Positions 8,427 to 15,403 of a stretch of 35,207 bases of DNA are shown here, piece by piece. Under the pieces are notes generated by a model, which worked only from the letters and a program-made list of their open reading frames with translations, was not told the origin of the DNA and searched no databases. Numbering within the stretch: position 1 is the first letter of the stretch; each line of letters begins with the position of its first letter. Source of the stretch: an uncultured Eggerthellaceae bacterium (GTDB taxonomy: Bacteria > Actinomycetota > Coriobacteriia > Coriobacteriales > Eggerthellaceae); the NCBI GenBank assembly GCA_947632575.1, contig CANRPV010000002.1, forward strand, positions 1 through 35,207, read 5' to 3'. The translations under genes and the position numbers were made by a program.

Positions 8427-9988
8427 CCTATGAACACTTTTGCTTTCGCTATCCGGAGTCACCTTCTTGGGTGCTCGATTCGGTGAGCTTTTCGGTACCG
8501 GAGGGTTCATTTTGCCTTTTGACTGGTGCGACAGGCTCCGGAAAGACGACGCTTTTGCGGTCTGCTTGTCCGCAGCTGGCTCCTCATGGCTCACGGGAGG
8601 GAAAGATCCGACTCTTTAACGATCAGGTGGGCTTAGAGGCGTCGATGGCCTTGGGGACTTCAGTGGGTTTAGAGTCATCGATGGCCTTGGGGACTTCAGT
8701 GGGCTTTGTGGGGCAGGAGATAGAAGGTCAGATTCTGTCAGATGATGTTCAAGCGGAAATGGCATTTGGGATGGAGAATGAGGGTCTTCCTCGGGAGATC
8801 ATGGTTCGTCGTATTGCCGAGCTCTCGCAGTTTTTCGCTATGGAGTCTTGGCTTCATGTCCCTACCGCTGAGCTATCAGGAGGGCAGAAGGCGCTTCTCA
8901 ACCTTGTTTCGGTTCTGGCCATGGCGCCTCGGCTCCTGCTTCTCGATGAGCCTACTGCGGAGCTAGATCCCGTCGCGCGTACCAATTTCGTTCATGGACT
9001 GTTTCGGGTGAAGAACGATTTTGGTATAACCATCGTCGTAGCCACACACGAGCCGGAGGTATTCGCCGACTACGCTGATCTTCTCTTTGAGCTGAGGGAC
9101 CATTCAGTCCAAAGTCGCTCGCTGGAAGAGTTGAGACGGCACGCCCATAAGCCACTTATCCTGGAGACGTTTGAACAAGAGTCACCAAACCGAAGCTTGT
9201 TTGACGAAGAAGTGCATGGCAAAAAGCGGCGCTCTGATGATGCTGTCCCATTGAGCTCGGCACTTTCGCTCAAAGACGTCTTTTTCGCTTATCCCGATGG
9301 GGAAGATGATGTGCTTAAAGGGCTTTCTCTTAACGTCGCTTGTGGGAAGATCCATGCCATTGTGGGAGGTAACGGAGGCGGGAAGACGACGCTTCTGCGG
9401 CTTATGGCTAAAATCGCCAAGCCCGGGCGTGGAAAGGTCGTCAATAACCTGACTGATAACCAGTGTTATCTTCCGCAAGATCCCGAGGCGCTCTTTGTCT
9501 GCGATTCGGTGGAAGAGGAGCTTTTCGAATGGAGCGTCAAACCGCTGTCGGACATTTTGAGGGCGGCATCCCGCGAAGAGTCTTCGTTTCTTGAACCGTG
9601 GCTTGATGGGAACCTGCGGAAACGGCACCCCTTTGACCTCAGCAAAGGCGAGCGGCAAAAACTTGCGCTTGCCAAGCTTCTTACCGCCTCTCCTCAGCTG
9701 CTCTTTATGGATGAGCCGACGAAAAGTCTTGATAGCGTCGGGAAGGCCTTGGTGGGCAGACTGATGCGATCTCTTGCCGATCGAGGCATGACAATCGTGA
9801 TGGCAAGTCATGATTTGTCGTTTGTGGCCTGCGTGGCCGATCGGATTAGCCTCCTTTTCGACGGACAAATCGCCGTGACGCAGGCGCCTGAGGAGTTTTG
9901 TCGTGAGGCTCTCTTCTACCGACCTTATGAAGACGGTTTTACCAAGATTTGGAGCGAAGCTCATGAAGATGGCTTCAAAAAGATCTGA
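8399..9988 (+). CDS. ECF transporter double ATPase (two fused ABC domains)
   Basis: About 529 residues from ATG 8399, overlapping ecfT by 28 bp. It is a fusion of both ECF ATPases. Domain 1 has Walker A GATGSGKTT (about 43-51), signature LSGGQK (about 159), Walker B LLLLDEPTAELD and H-loop ATHEPEV. Domain 2 has Walker A GGNGGGKTT (about 323), Q-loop LPQDPEALF, signature LSKGERQ (about 413), Walker B LLFMDEPTKSLD and H-loop ASHDLSF. Both sites look catalytically complete. Between Walker A and the Q-loop of domain 1 there is a duplicated 12-residue segment (VGLEASMALGTS, then VGLESSMALGTS). It energises the T/S complex on the cytoplasmic face. An upstream ATG at 8345 is possible but would overlap ecfT by 82 bp. 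Confidence 0.9.
   Translation: MGALPLSALAYEHFCFRYPESPSWVLDSVSFSVPEGSFCLLTGATGSGKTTLLRSACPQLAPHGSREGKIRLFNDQVGLEASMALGTSVGLESSMALGTSVGFVGQEIEGQILSDDVQAEMAFGMENEGLPREIMVRRIAELSQFFAMESWLHVPTAELSGGQKALLNLVSVLAMAPRLLLLDEPTAELDPVARTNFVHGLFRVKNDFGITIVVATHEPEVFADYADLLFELRDHSVQSRSLEELRRHAHKPLILETFEQESPNRSLFDEEVHGKKRRSDDAVPLSSALSLKDVFFAYPDGEDDVLKGLSLNVACGKIHAIVGGNGGGKTTLLRLMAKIAKPGRGKVVNNLTDNQCYLPQDPEALFVCDSVEEELFEWSVKPLSDILRAASREESSFLEPWLDGNLRKRHPFDLSKGERQKLALAKLLTASPQLLFMDEPTKSLDSVGKALVGRLMRSLADRGMTIVMASHDLSFVACVADRISLLFDGQIAVTQAPEEFCREALFYRPYEDGFTKIWSEAHEDGFKKI
8627..8698 (+). repeat. Two 36-bp in-frame tandem repeats inside the ECF ATPase gene
   Basis: Units 8627-8662 and 8663-8698 differ at only a few bases and encode 12 residues each. 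A partial third unit (GTGGGCTT) follows at 8699. The period equals that of the repeats at 7428-7535 in the same operon, and short blocks (GCG, TCGAT, GGCCTT) are shared. Confidence 0.9.
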
Positions 9989-10057
9989 AGCGAATAGGCG
10001 GTTCGTATAAAGATTGGGAATACGTACGTGCTAGCTTCGTGGTGTTGGGGTGCCTAG

Positions 10058-10759
10058 ATGCCGTTTCGACTAAAATATGAATGGCTTTGGGAGCTGCTGA
10101 TTCTCATCAGCGTGCCCGTCGCATTATGGGCATGCGCGGTCTATCACCTGGCTTCTTCTGCGCTCATCACGCTTTTAGTCTGTATAGCCGCTTTGATCAT
10201 CTTCTTCTTGGGCTACGAGGCTTCTCGACCCGCTTTAGGACAAATGCTTCCTACGGTGGTCCTAGGCACCCTCGCCGCGCTTGGCAGGCTGCTCTTTGCG
10301 GCATTTCCCAGCTTTAAACCAGTGAGCGCGATCTGTCTGATTGCGGGAGCGTTATTTGGACGCCGTAGCGGTTTTATGGTGGGTGCCCTCGGCGCACTTA
10401 TCTCCAATTTCTTTCTCGGACAGGGCCCTTGGACACCATGGCAGATGTATGCATGGGGGCTCATTGGCTATCTTGCCGGTCTGCTCGCTCAGAAAGATCT
10501 CTTTCGTCACCAGTGGGTGCTCTATGGTTACGGTTTCGCGAGTGCGTTTCTGTTCGGTTTCCTTTTAGACTGCTGGACACTGGTAGCCTTCGTGCAGCCG
10601 ATAACGCTGGCTGCTGTGATCACGGTCTTCGGTGGAAGCTTTCTCTTCAACCTCACGCATGGAGTGGCAACCGTTGTCTTTTTGCTCATTCTTTATGGGC
10701 CTTGGAGAAAAAAGCTCCAGCGGATAATCAAGAAATACCAGCTTATTGAGACGTCATAG
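10058..10759 (+). CDS. ECF transporter S component, probably cobalamin-specific
   Basis: 233 residues, about six transmembrane helices, beginning at ATG 10058 after GGGGT. The region GRLLFAAFPSFKPVSAI followed by AGALFGRRSGFMVGALGALISNFFLGQGPWTPWQM and GLIGYLAG-type glycines fits the ECF S-component fold (small integral membrane substrate binder). The substrate is inferred from context: the operon starts with a cobalamin riboswitch and a transcobalamin-like lipoprotein. It would bind substrate on the outside and be released by EcfT plus the double ATPase. A different corrinoid or precursor remains possible. The 69-bp gap before it holds no obvious promoter. Confidence 0.85.
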   Translation: MPFRLKYEWLWELLILISVPVALWACAVYHLASSALITLLVCIAALIIFFLGYEASRPALGQMLPTVVLGTLAALGRLLFAAFPSFKPVSAICLIAGALFGRRSGFMVGALGALISNFFLGQGPWTPWQMYAWGLIGYLAGLLAQKDLFRHQWVLYGYGFASAFLFGFLLDCWTLVAFVQPITLAAVITVFGGSFLFNLTHGVATVVFLLILYGPWRKKLQRIIKKYQLIETS

Positions 10760-11254
10760 GTTTTAACGTCAAGAGTGGTTAATCCGCCGATGCGTTTGAT
10801 GTTCAGTCAGTTTTTGCACTTACTAAAGATGACCTGTTTACCGTCCCAATTCAAATCACGAACCTATTCTAAATGGGGGACACTTCCTTTGATTTTGGGA
10901 GCTATCTTCCTCTGCTATGCATTTATGCCCATGAAAGCCACTTATCGGTGATTTTGCCCGCTGTCAAGCAATAAAAAGAGCTTCAAGAAAGACATATCAC
11001 CTTGTCAGAGCACGTTTTTAATAAGATTTTTGAGGACGTTTTGAGACGGTGCTAATGTAAACGTTTCCGAGTAGTTTTCTTTTATGCTGCATAATTCCAG
11101 GTCAAAGTTTGACCAACAATCAGAATTCTACTGATCCAAAACGTTCATTTCGTAGAAAGCACGGCAGTCTCGACATTACCACTATGCCCACACATCACGT
11201 TTCGTGTCGTGACACCTACACCTAGGGCGTATCCCTAGAGCACGATTTGTGTTC
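10760..11254. other. Gene-poor, AT-richer intergenic stretch with several inverted repeats
   Basis: No convincing gene. A 53-codon frame at 10790-10951 (plus) has one hydrophobic segment (LPLILGAIFLCYAFM) but a poor RBS. Regulatory-looking elements are TGTAAACGTTTCC at 11056-11068 (close to a LacI/GalR-type operator), the near-perfect palindrome GGTCAAAGTTTGACC at 11100-11114, GTGTCGTGACAC at about 11206-11217, and CTAGGG-N5-CCCTAG at 11222-11238. None has an adjacent gene on the same strand, so they may belong to a lost gene. Confidence 0.4.
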
Positions 11255-11255
11255 A

Positions 11256-11295
11256 CAAAAAACGGAACGAAGATTGTAGCCTCCGCTCCGTTTTT
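11256..11295 (-). terminator. Intrinsic terminator of the double-glycine peptide gene (probably bidirectional)
   Basis: On the minus strand AACGGAGCGGAG pairs with CTTCGTTCCGTT (12 bp with two G-U pairs, 8-nt loop) and is followed by a T-run. The A-run on the other side makes a T-run on the plus strand too. It lies 32 bp after the stop of the 11328-11642 gene, supporting that gene as truly expressed. Confidence 0.85.
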
Positions 11296-11327
11296 GGGCT
11301 TGCGATCTCACACGGTGGAGTTGGCTT

Positions 11328-11642
11328 TTAGAACGGGAAGCCGCGGATATTATAACCACCGTAGGATAATGGGTCTGGTACCGCCGAATACCACATAAAG
11401 TCTGGTGACCCAGATTTGATCCAGAAGTTCCTCGCCGCCATCTGCGCATCGCCTACGCCCCTTGAGCGCAGATAATCATCCATCGACATACCGTTGCCCT
11501 CGGCTGCATAGTCACGCTGGATATCATTTTCCATGGTGATGTCCCAGTCGATGCCCAAGTAGAACCCTCCGCCATTCACGTGAGCGAGTTCGTCATCGGA
11601 GAGCTTCTGCGGCTCGTTGATGTTCTTCTTGCTCTCGGACAC
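11328..11642 (-). CDS. Double-glycine leader peptide, candidate bacteriocin or secreted peptide precursor
   Basis: 104 residues from GTG 11642, with a good RBS (AAAGGAA, about 7 nt upstream) and its own terminator. The N-terminus ends in a classical GG leader: KLSDDELAHVNGG, the hydrophobic-acidic helix plus Gly-Gly recognised by C39-peptidase ABC exporters (PCAT/ComA type). Cleavage after GG (about residue 26) would release a core of about 78 residues. That core is Gly/Tyr/Trp/Asp-rich, has no cysteine and carries no obvious lanthipeptide pattern. No exporter, immunity or modification gene is visible nearby, so export would rely on genes elsewhere. The class (bacteriocin, pheromone or RiPP precursor) is unknown. 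Confidence 0.75.
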   Translation of the reverse strand: MSESKKNINEPQKLSDDELAHVNGGGFYLGIDWDITMENDIQRDYAAEGNGMSMDDYLRSRGVGDAQMAARNFWIKSGSPDFMWYSAVPDPLSYGGYNIRGFPF

Positions 11643-12022
11643 TTATAGTTCCTTTCGATTAGTTGTTTTCCTGTCCTTCAGTATCCATTATCCCTAAGAA
11701 TTCTTGTTGCAAGATGAAGACTCTTACGTGGACGTCTTTTTGCTGCGTTCGTTACAACTTACGTAGCATTCATGTTTGATTACCGGTCAGAATTTCGCTG
11801 CTCCAAAAAATGTTTCTCCGACCACCCATATTGTCTCTCGTAGAAACAGCCGGGATTGGGACGAGCGTGTGAAAGCGGTTTCATTGGGCAATTTGCCTAC
11901 GTTCGTATCGAGTTCCAGTGCGTTCATGACAGAGTTGCACATGGATTTGATAGTAAGGACTTTAACTTAGAGCAGAGCAGCGAGGATTAGAGCTCTTGAC
12001 GATTCATGCATGTGCCCTGAGC
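11643..12022. other. Intergenic stretch without a recognisable gene
   Basis: 380 bp between the GG-leader gene and the CRISPR-like repeat. An open frame at 11776-11970 (plus) has no RBS, unusual composition and no recognisable motif; I do not call it. The upstream promoter of the minus-strand peptide gene should lie at 11660-11720, where GATAAT- and GATACT-like hexamers occur on the minus strand, but no well-spaced -35 is seen. Confidence 0.4.
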
Positions 12023-12058
12023 GTTTTAGAACAGTGTCATTTGCCTAAGCTCTAAAAC
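12023..12058. CRISPR. Single isolated 36-nt CRISPR-like repeat (type II-A style)
   Basis: Exactly 36 nt with perfect 8-nt inverted ends: GTTTTAGA at 12023-12030 and TCTAAAAC at 12051-12058. Read on the minus strand it begins GTTTTAGAGC, the hallmark start of many type II-A crRNA repeats, and the plus strand ends GCTCTAAAAC. The flank at 12059-12090 is AT-rich, as a leader would be. No second copy was found at spacer distance on either side, and no cas gene is in the window. It could be the last repeat of an eroded array, a solitary repeat acting with a Cas9 elsewhere, or a coincidental inverted repeat. Confidence 0.55.
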
Positions 12059-12101
12059 TAATGATATCGATTATTTATAAATTATGATAGGAGGCACGAA
12101 A

Positions 12102-12266
12102 ATGACCTTCCTTTGTGAGTTTGAAGTGTTCAGGGATGAAGATGGTTTTACCTTGCTTTATAGAGCTGAAAAACAGCCTAATCCGCACTCGTTGCGTCCC
12201 TGTTGCGTCCTAGCATTGGGAACGCACCTTAAAACCGAACAGGCTACCGACCAAAACGCAACCTGA
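12102..12266 (+). CDS. Small ORF with strong RBS, unknown (possibly a truncated HicB-like antitoxin)
   Basis: 54 residues from ATG 12102 behind a near-ideal RBS (AGGAGG, 7-nt gap), 43 bp downstream of the CRISPR-like repeat. The first 24 residues (CEFEVFRDEDGFTLLY) resemble the first strand-turn-strand of HicB-type antitoxins, which start with a short acidic beta hairpin. The similarity is weak and the rest (PNPHSLRPCCVLALGTHL...) does not continue it, as if the reading frame had been cut and joined to unrelated DNA. It stops 15 bp before the 3' end of tRNA-Val. It may be a gene fragment left after integration or excision near the tRNA. Function unknown. Confidence 0.4.
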   Translation: MTFLCEFEVFRDEDGFTLLYRAEKQPNPHSLRPCCVLALGTHLKTEQATDQNAT

Positions 12267-12281
12267 ATAGCTCTTTTATAT

Positions 12282-12355
12282 GGTGGTCGGAGAGGGATTT
12301 GAACCCCCGACCTTGTGCTTGTAAGGCACCTGCGCTCCCGCTGCGCCATCCGACC
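12282..12355 (-). tRNA. tRNA-Val (anticodon TAC)
   Basis: On the minus strand the acceptor GGTCGGA pairs with TCCGACC, followed by discriminator A and an encoded CCA (12282-12284). The D stem is GCGC/GCGC, the anticodon loop CTTACAA has anticodon TAC, and the T stem-loop is GGGGG-TTCAAAT-CCCTC. The anticodon stem has one outer mismatch. All other cloverleaf parts fit. Confidence 0.95.
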
Positions 12356-12402
12356 ACTTCAGCATGAAAAACGTACGAGAAGAGAAACGTACGTGACACG
12401 GC

Positions 12403-12431
12403 ATTTTCCCACAGTTTTTAGGGTTTATCAA
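12403..12431 (-). promoter_or_regulatory. Candidate promoter for tRNA-Val
   Basis: On the minus strand TTGATA (12426-12431) and GAAAAT (12403-12408) are 17 bp apart and about 50 bp upstream of the tRNA 5' end. Between them and the tRNA the 8-mer AACGTACG occurs twice (near 12366 and 12385). Confidence 0.35.
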
Positions 12432-12489
12432 CCAAAAGCCTTGTGATGTTGGCGACAGCGGGCTATTAGAATTGAATTAACGAATAGGT

Positions 12490-12519
12490 GAAATCAAATA
12501 TGCAATCAAATTTGATTTC
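12490..12519. promoter_or_regulatory. Inverted-repeat operator candidate upstream of the UvrA-like gene
   Basis: GAAATCAAA (12490-12498) and TTTGATTTC (12511-12519) are perfect inverted copies, and the right part contains the 12-bp palindrome ATCAAATTTGAT (12505-12516). It lies 38 bp before the GTG start. UvrA paralogues linked to drug tolerance are sometimes induced, so a repressor site is plausible. No regulator gene is adjacent. Confidence 0.45.
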
Positions 12520-12556
12520 AACTTGCCGGTCTAACACTTGCAGGAAATGATGAATA

Positions 12557-15139
12557 GTGTCCAAGCTTGAAGCCGATAGTAAAAAACACGCAGAAACGAT
12601 TATGAACGCGGGAGATAAGAATGCACTAGACGTGCCGGACAACATCAAAATTCGAGGCGGTCGCGTGCATAACCTGAAGAACATCGACGTTGACATACCG
12701 CTTCACAAAATTGTGGGAATTGCAGGAGTTTCCGGCTCCGGGAAATCCTCGCTAGCGCTGGGTATTCTGTACGCGGAGGGTTCTCGTCGATATCTGGAGT
12801 CCCTTTCCACTTATACGCGGCGAAGAATGACTCAGGCAGAAAAGGCCCAGGTAGATGAGGTGCTCTATGTTCCGGCCGCTCTTGCGCTTCGCCAAAGACC
12901 CGGTGTCCCCGGCATTCGCAGCACCTTCGGCACGGGGACGGAACTGCTGAACAGTCTGCGTCTGATGTATTCGAGACTCGCCAGCCACCGCTGTCCGAAT
13001 GGCCATTACGTCGAGCCATCTCTCAATGTGGCAGCCGGCCTTCCTTTGCAATGCTCTGTCTGTGGAGAGAGCTTCTTCGCGCCAGGAGCGGAAGAACTGG
13101 CCTTTAACAGCCAAGGTGCTTGCAAAAAATGTGATGGTACGGGCATCGTCCGCATCGTGGACGAATCGACGTTGGTGCCGGATGAATCCCTTTCCATCGA
13201 CGAAGGCGCGGTCGCACCGTGGCAGACGCTGATGTGGTCTTTGATGAAGGATATCGCTCGCGAAATGGGCGTGCGTACCGATGTGCCGTTCCGCGATTTG
13301 ACCGAAAAAGAGCGGGATATCGTGTTTCATGGACCTGCCGTCAAGAAAAACATCATCTATCAGAACAAAACCAGCGGTGCCGCCGGCGATATGGATTTCA
13401 CCTACTTCAACGCCACCTATACCGTGGAAAACGCCCTTTCCAAAGTGAAGGACGAAAAGGGTATGAAGCGAGTGGAGAAATTCCTGCGGCAGGATGTTTG
13501 TCCTGATTGCGGTGGAACACGGCTCAGCGACGCGGCACGTGCTCCGCGGCTTCGGGGCATTTCACTGGCGCGGGCTTGCACCATGACGCTCTCCGATCTT
13601 ATGGAGTGGGTTGCTGGTGTTCCGGACTCTCTTCCTGAAGCGATGCGTCCCATGGCACAAAGCATCTGCGAGTCGTTTCAAAGCGCCGCCAAGCGTCTGA
13701 TTGACCTGGGGCTTTCCTATCTTACTTTGGATCGCGCCGCCTCTACGCTCTCTACGGGTGAGCGACAACGTATGCAACTAGCTCGTGCGGTGCGCAACCG
13801 TACCACTGGCGTTCTCTATGTTCTTGACGAACCTTCCATCGGTCTGCATCCGTCAAATCTCGAGGGACTCACCGGTGTGATGCATGATCTGGTGGCCGAT
13901 GGCAACTCGGTCGTGCTCGTGGATCACGATACTCACGTGCTTTCTGAGGCGGAGTGGCTCATTGAGCTGGGGCCGAAGGCTGGTGCAGATGGAGGCAGGA
14001 TAATCGCGCAAGGGCCAATTGCTCAGGTGGAGAACGATCCGATCTCGCGTATTGGTGATTTCCTGACAGGAAGAGCGACTATCCACAGCGGAAGACATAT
14101 CCCTACTGAGCAGATGTTTTCCCTCGGAACCATTCATCTGTCCACTTCGGAAATCCACACGGTAAAGCCACTGGAGGTGGACTTTCCGAAAGGGAGGCTG
14201 ATCGCGGTGACCGGCGTATCCGGTTCCGGAAAGACGACCATGGTCTTGGAGAGCCTTATCCCGGCCCTAGAAGCCACTATTCGAGGTAGTCAACTTCCAG
14301 ACCACGTAAAAGCCATCTCCGCCGACGGGATAGTACAGGTCAAGCTGATCGATGCCACGCCTATCGGTATTAACGTGCGATCCACGGTCGCCACTTATGC
14401 GGACATTCATGATGAACTGCGCAAAGTTTACGCAAAAACGGCAGATGCGAAGCAGCGAGGCTATAAAGCCGGCGATTTTTCCTACAACACCGGGAAGCTG
14501 AGGTGTCCCACCTGCGATGGCACGGGCACCATCAATCTCGATGTTCAGTTTTTGCCTGACGTGGAGATTCCCTGTCCTGATTGCGGAGGTTCCCGCTACG
14601 CGAAAGAGGCCAGTTTGATCTGGCGTGTGCCAAAAGAGGTAGGTAAGGCGACCACCCTTCCGGAACTCATGGATATGAGCATCGACGAGGCCCTCGTGGC
14701 GTGCGCTGATCTTTCGATCGTGGCGCGGCGACTCAGCGTCTTAAAGGAGCTCGGCCTTGGATATCTGTCGTTGGGAGAGGAGACACCGAGTCTTTCCGGT
14801 GGAGAGGCTCAGCGACTGAAGCTTGCCAGCGAGATGGGGCGTGGGCAAGCCGATACGGTATTCGTATTCGATGAGCCCACCATCGGTCTTCACCCGTTAG
14901 ATGTGGAGTCGCTTCTTCATGTATTCGAGCGCCTGATCGAACATGGGGCAACGGTTATCGTTATCGAACATGATTTGGACGTGATTAAAAACGCCGATTA
15001 TGTGATCGATATGGGTCCGGATGGCGGTATCCAAGGTGGACGAATCGTCGCGGCGGGCACGCCGGAGGAGATTTGCAAATCCAAGCAAAGCAAAACAGGG
15101 GCCTATCTTGCGCGCTCTATTGCAAAAGAGCAAAGATAA
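12557..15139 (+). CDS. UvrA-like ABC ATPase lacking the UvrB-binding domain (UvrA2/DrrC type)
   Basis: 860 residues (canonical UvrA about 940). GTG start after AGGA; the spacing is long, so ATG 12602 is an alternative. First Walker A GVSGSGKSS at 57-65; second VTGVSGSGKTT at about 551-561. Signatures are LSTGERQRM (first half) and LSGGEAQRLKL (second half). The first zinc finger is C166-x2-C169-x19-C189-x2-C192, the same spacing as UvrA, but it comes about 87 residues earlier than in E. coli UvrA. The missing part corresponds to the UvrB-interaction domain. The second zinc finger (LRCPTCDGTG ... PCPDCGGSR) is intact. It therefore probably binds DNA but does not load UvrB. Relatives act in tolerance to DNA-binding antibiotics. 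It stands alone, near a tRNA, which is compatible with transfer. Confidence 0.9.
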   Translation: MSKLEADSKKHAETIMNAGDKNALDVPDNIKIRGGRVHNLKNIDVDIPLHKIVGIAGVSGSGKSSLALGILYAEGSRRYLESLSTYTRRRMTQAEKAQVDEVLYVPAALALRQRPGVPGIRSTFGTGTELLNSLRLMYSRLASHRCPNGHYVEPSLNVAAGLPLQCSVCGESFFAPGAEELAFNSQGACKKCDGTGIVRIVDESTLVPDESLSIDEGAVAPWQTLMWSLMKDIAREMGVRTDVPFRDLTEKERDIVFHGPAVKKNIIYQNKTSGAAGDMDFTYFNATYTVENALSKVKDEKGMKRVEKFLRQDVCPDCGGTRLSDAARAPRLRGISLARACTMTLSDLMEWVAGVPDSLPEAMRPMAQSICESFQSAAKRLIDLGLSYLTLDRAASTLSTGERQRMQLARAVRNRTTGVLYVLDEPSIGLHPSNLEGLTGVMHDLVADGNSVVLVDHDTHVLSEAEWLIELGPKAGADGGRIIAQGPIAQVENDPISRIGDFLTGRATIHSGRHIPTEQMFSLGTIHLSTSEIHTVKPLEVDFPKGRLIAVTGVSGSGKTTMVLESLIPALEATIRGSQLPDHVKAISADGIVQVKLIDATPIGINVRSTVATYADIHDELRKVYAKTADAKQRGYKAGDFSYNTGKLRCPTCDGTGTINLDVQFLPDVEIPCPDCGGSRYAKEASLIWRVPKEVGKATTLPELMDMSIDEALVACADLSIVARRLSVLKELGLGYLSLGEETPSLSGGEAQRLKLASEMGRGQADTVFVFDEPTIGLHPLDVESLLHVFERLIEHGATVIVIEHDLDVIKNADYVIDMGPDGGIQGGRIVAAGTPEEICKSKQSKTGAYLARSIAKEQR

Positions 15140-15227
15140 ACTGAGCGGCGAGCCTAGGTAAACTAACAAATCAAGATACCATAGCGAACCCAGATTTAGT
15201 GGGATCGCGCTGAGGTTTGCGCTCACG

Positions 15228-15356
15228 TCAAGCGTCTGATCCTAGACTCTTCTTCTGATGTTCTTTGATGAAATCACGGAATAATCCGGCAAGAATTTCG
15301 GTGTCTTTTGCAGTCTTTAAGTTGAGAGCAGACTGAACTAAGAAGCACGAATTTGC
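15228..15356 (-). pseudogene. Possible 3' remnant of an unknown gene
   Basis: On the minus strand a 42-codon stretch without a start codon reads like ordinary soluble protein (SALNLKTAKDTEILAGLF, then RDFIKEHQKK) and ends at TGA 15228-15230. It is bounded upstream by TAG at 15357-15359. It lies in the 264-bp gap between the UvrA-like gene and the Tad locus, where nothing else was found. It may be a decayed gene tail or chance. Confidence 0.25.
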
Positions 15357-15403
15357 CTAGGTTCAAGTCCATTATTCGTCGTCAGACGAAGGACGGAGAG
15401 CCG

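Noticed and set aside
10790..10951. 53-codon plus-strand frame with a hydrophobic segment
   Set aside because: Poor RBS, no neighbours and no recognisable family; noted in the intergenic entry but not called a gene.
11776..11970. 64-codon plus-strand frame
   Set aside because: No RBS, no motif, atypical composition; probably chance in AT-richer DNA.
11940..11992. tracrRNA-like look on the minus strand (CTAAGTTAAAG followed by TCCTTACTATCAA)
   Set aside because: It recalls the Cas9 tracrRNA nexus, but the bases before it cannot pair with the upper stem of the nearby repeat (GCTTAGGC), and no terminator hairpin follows at the expected place.
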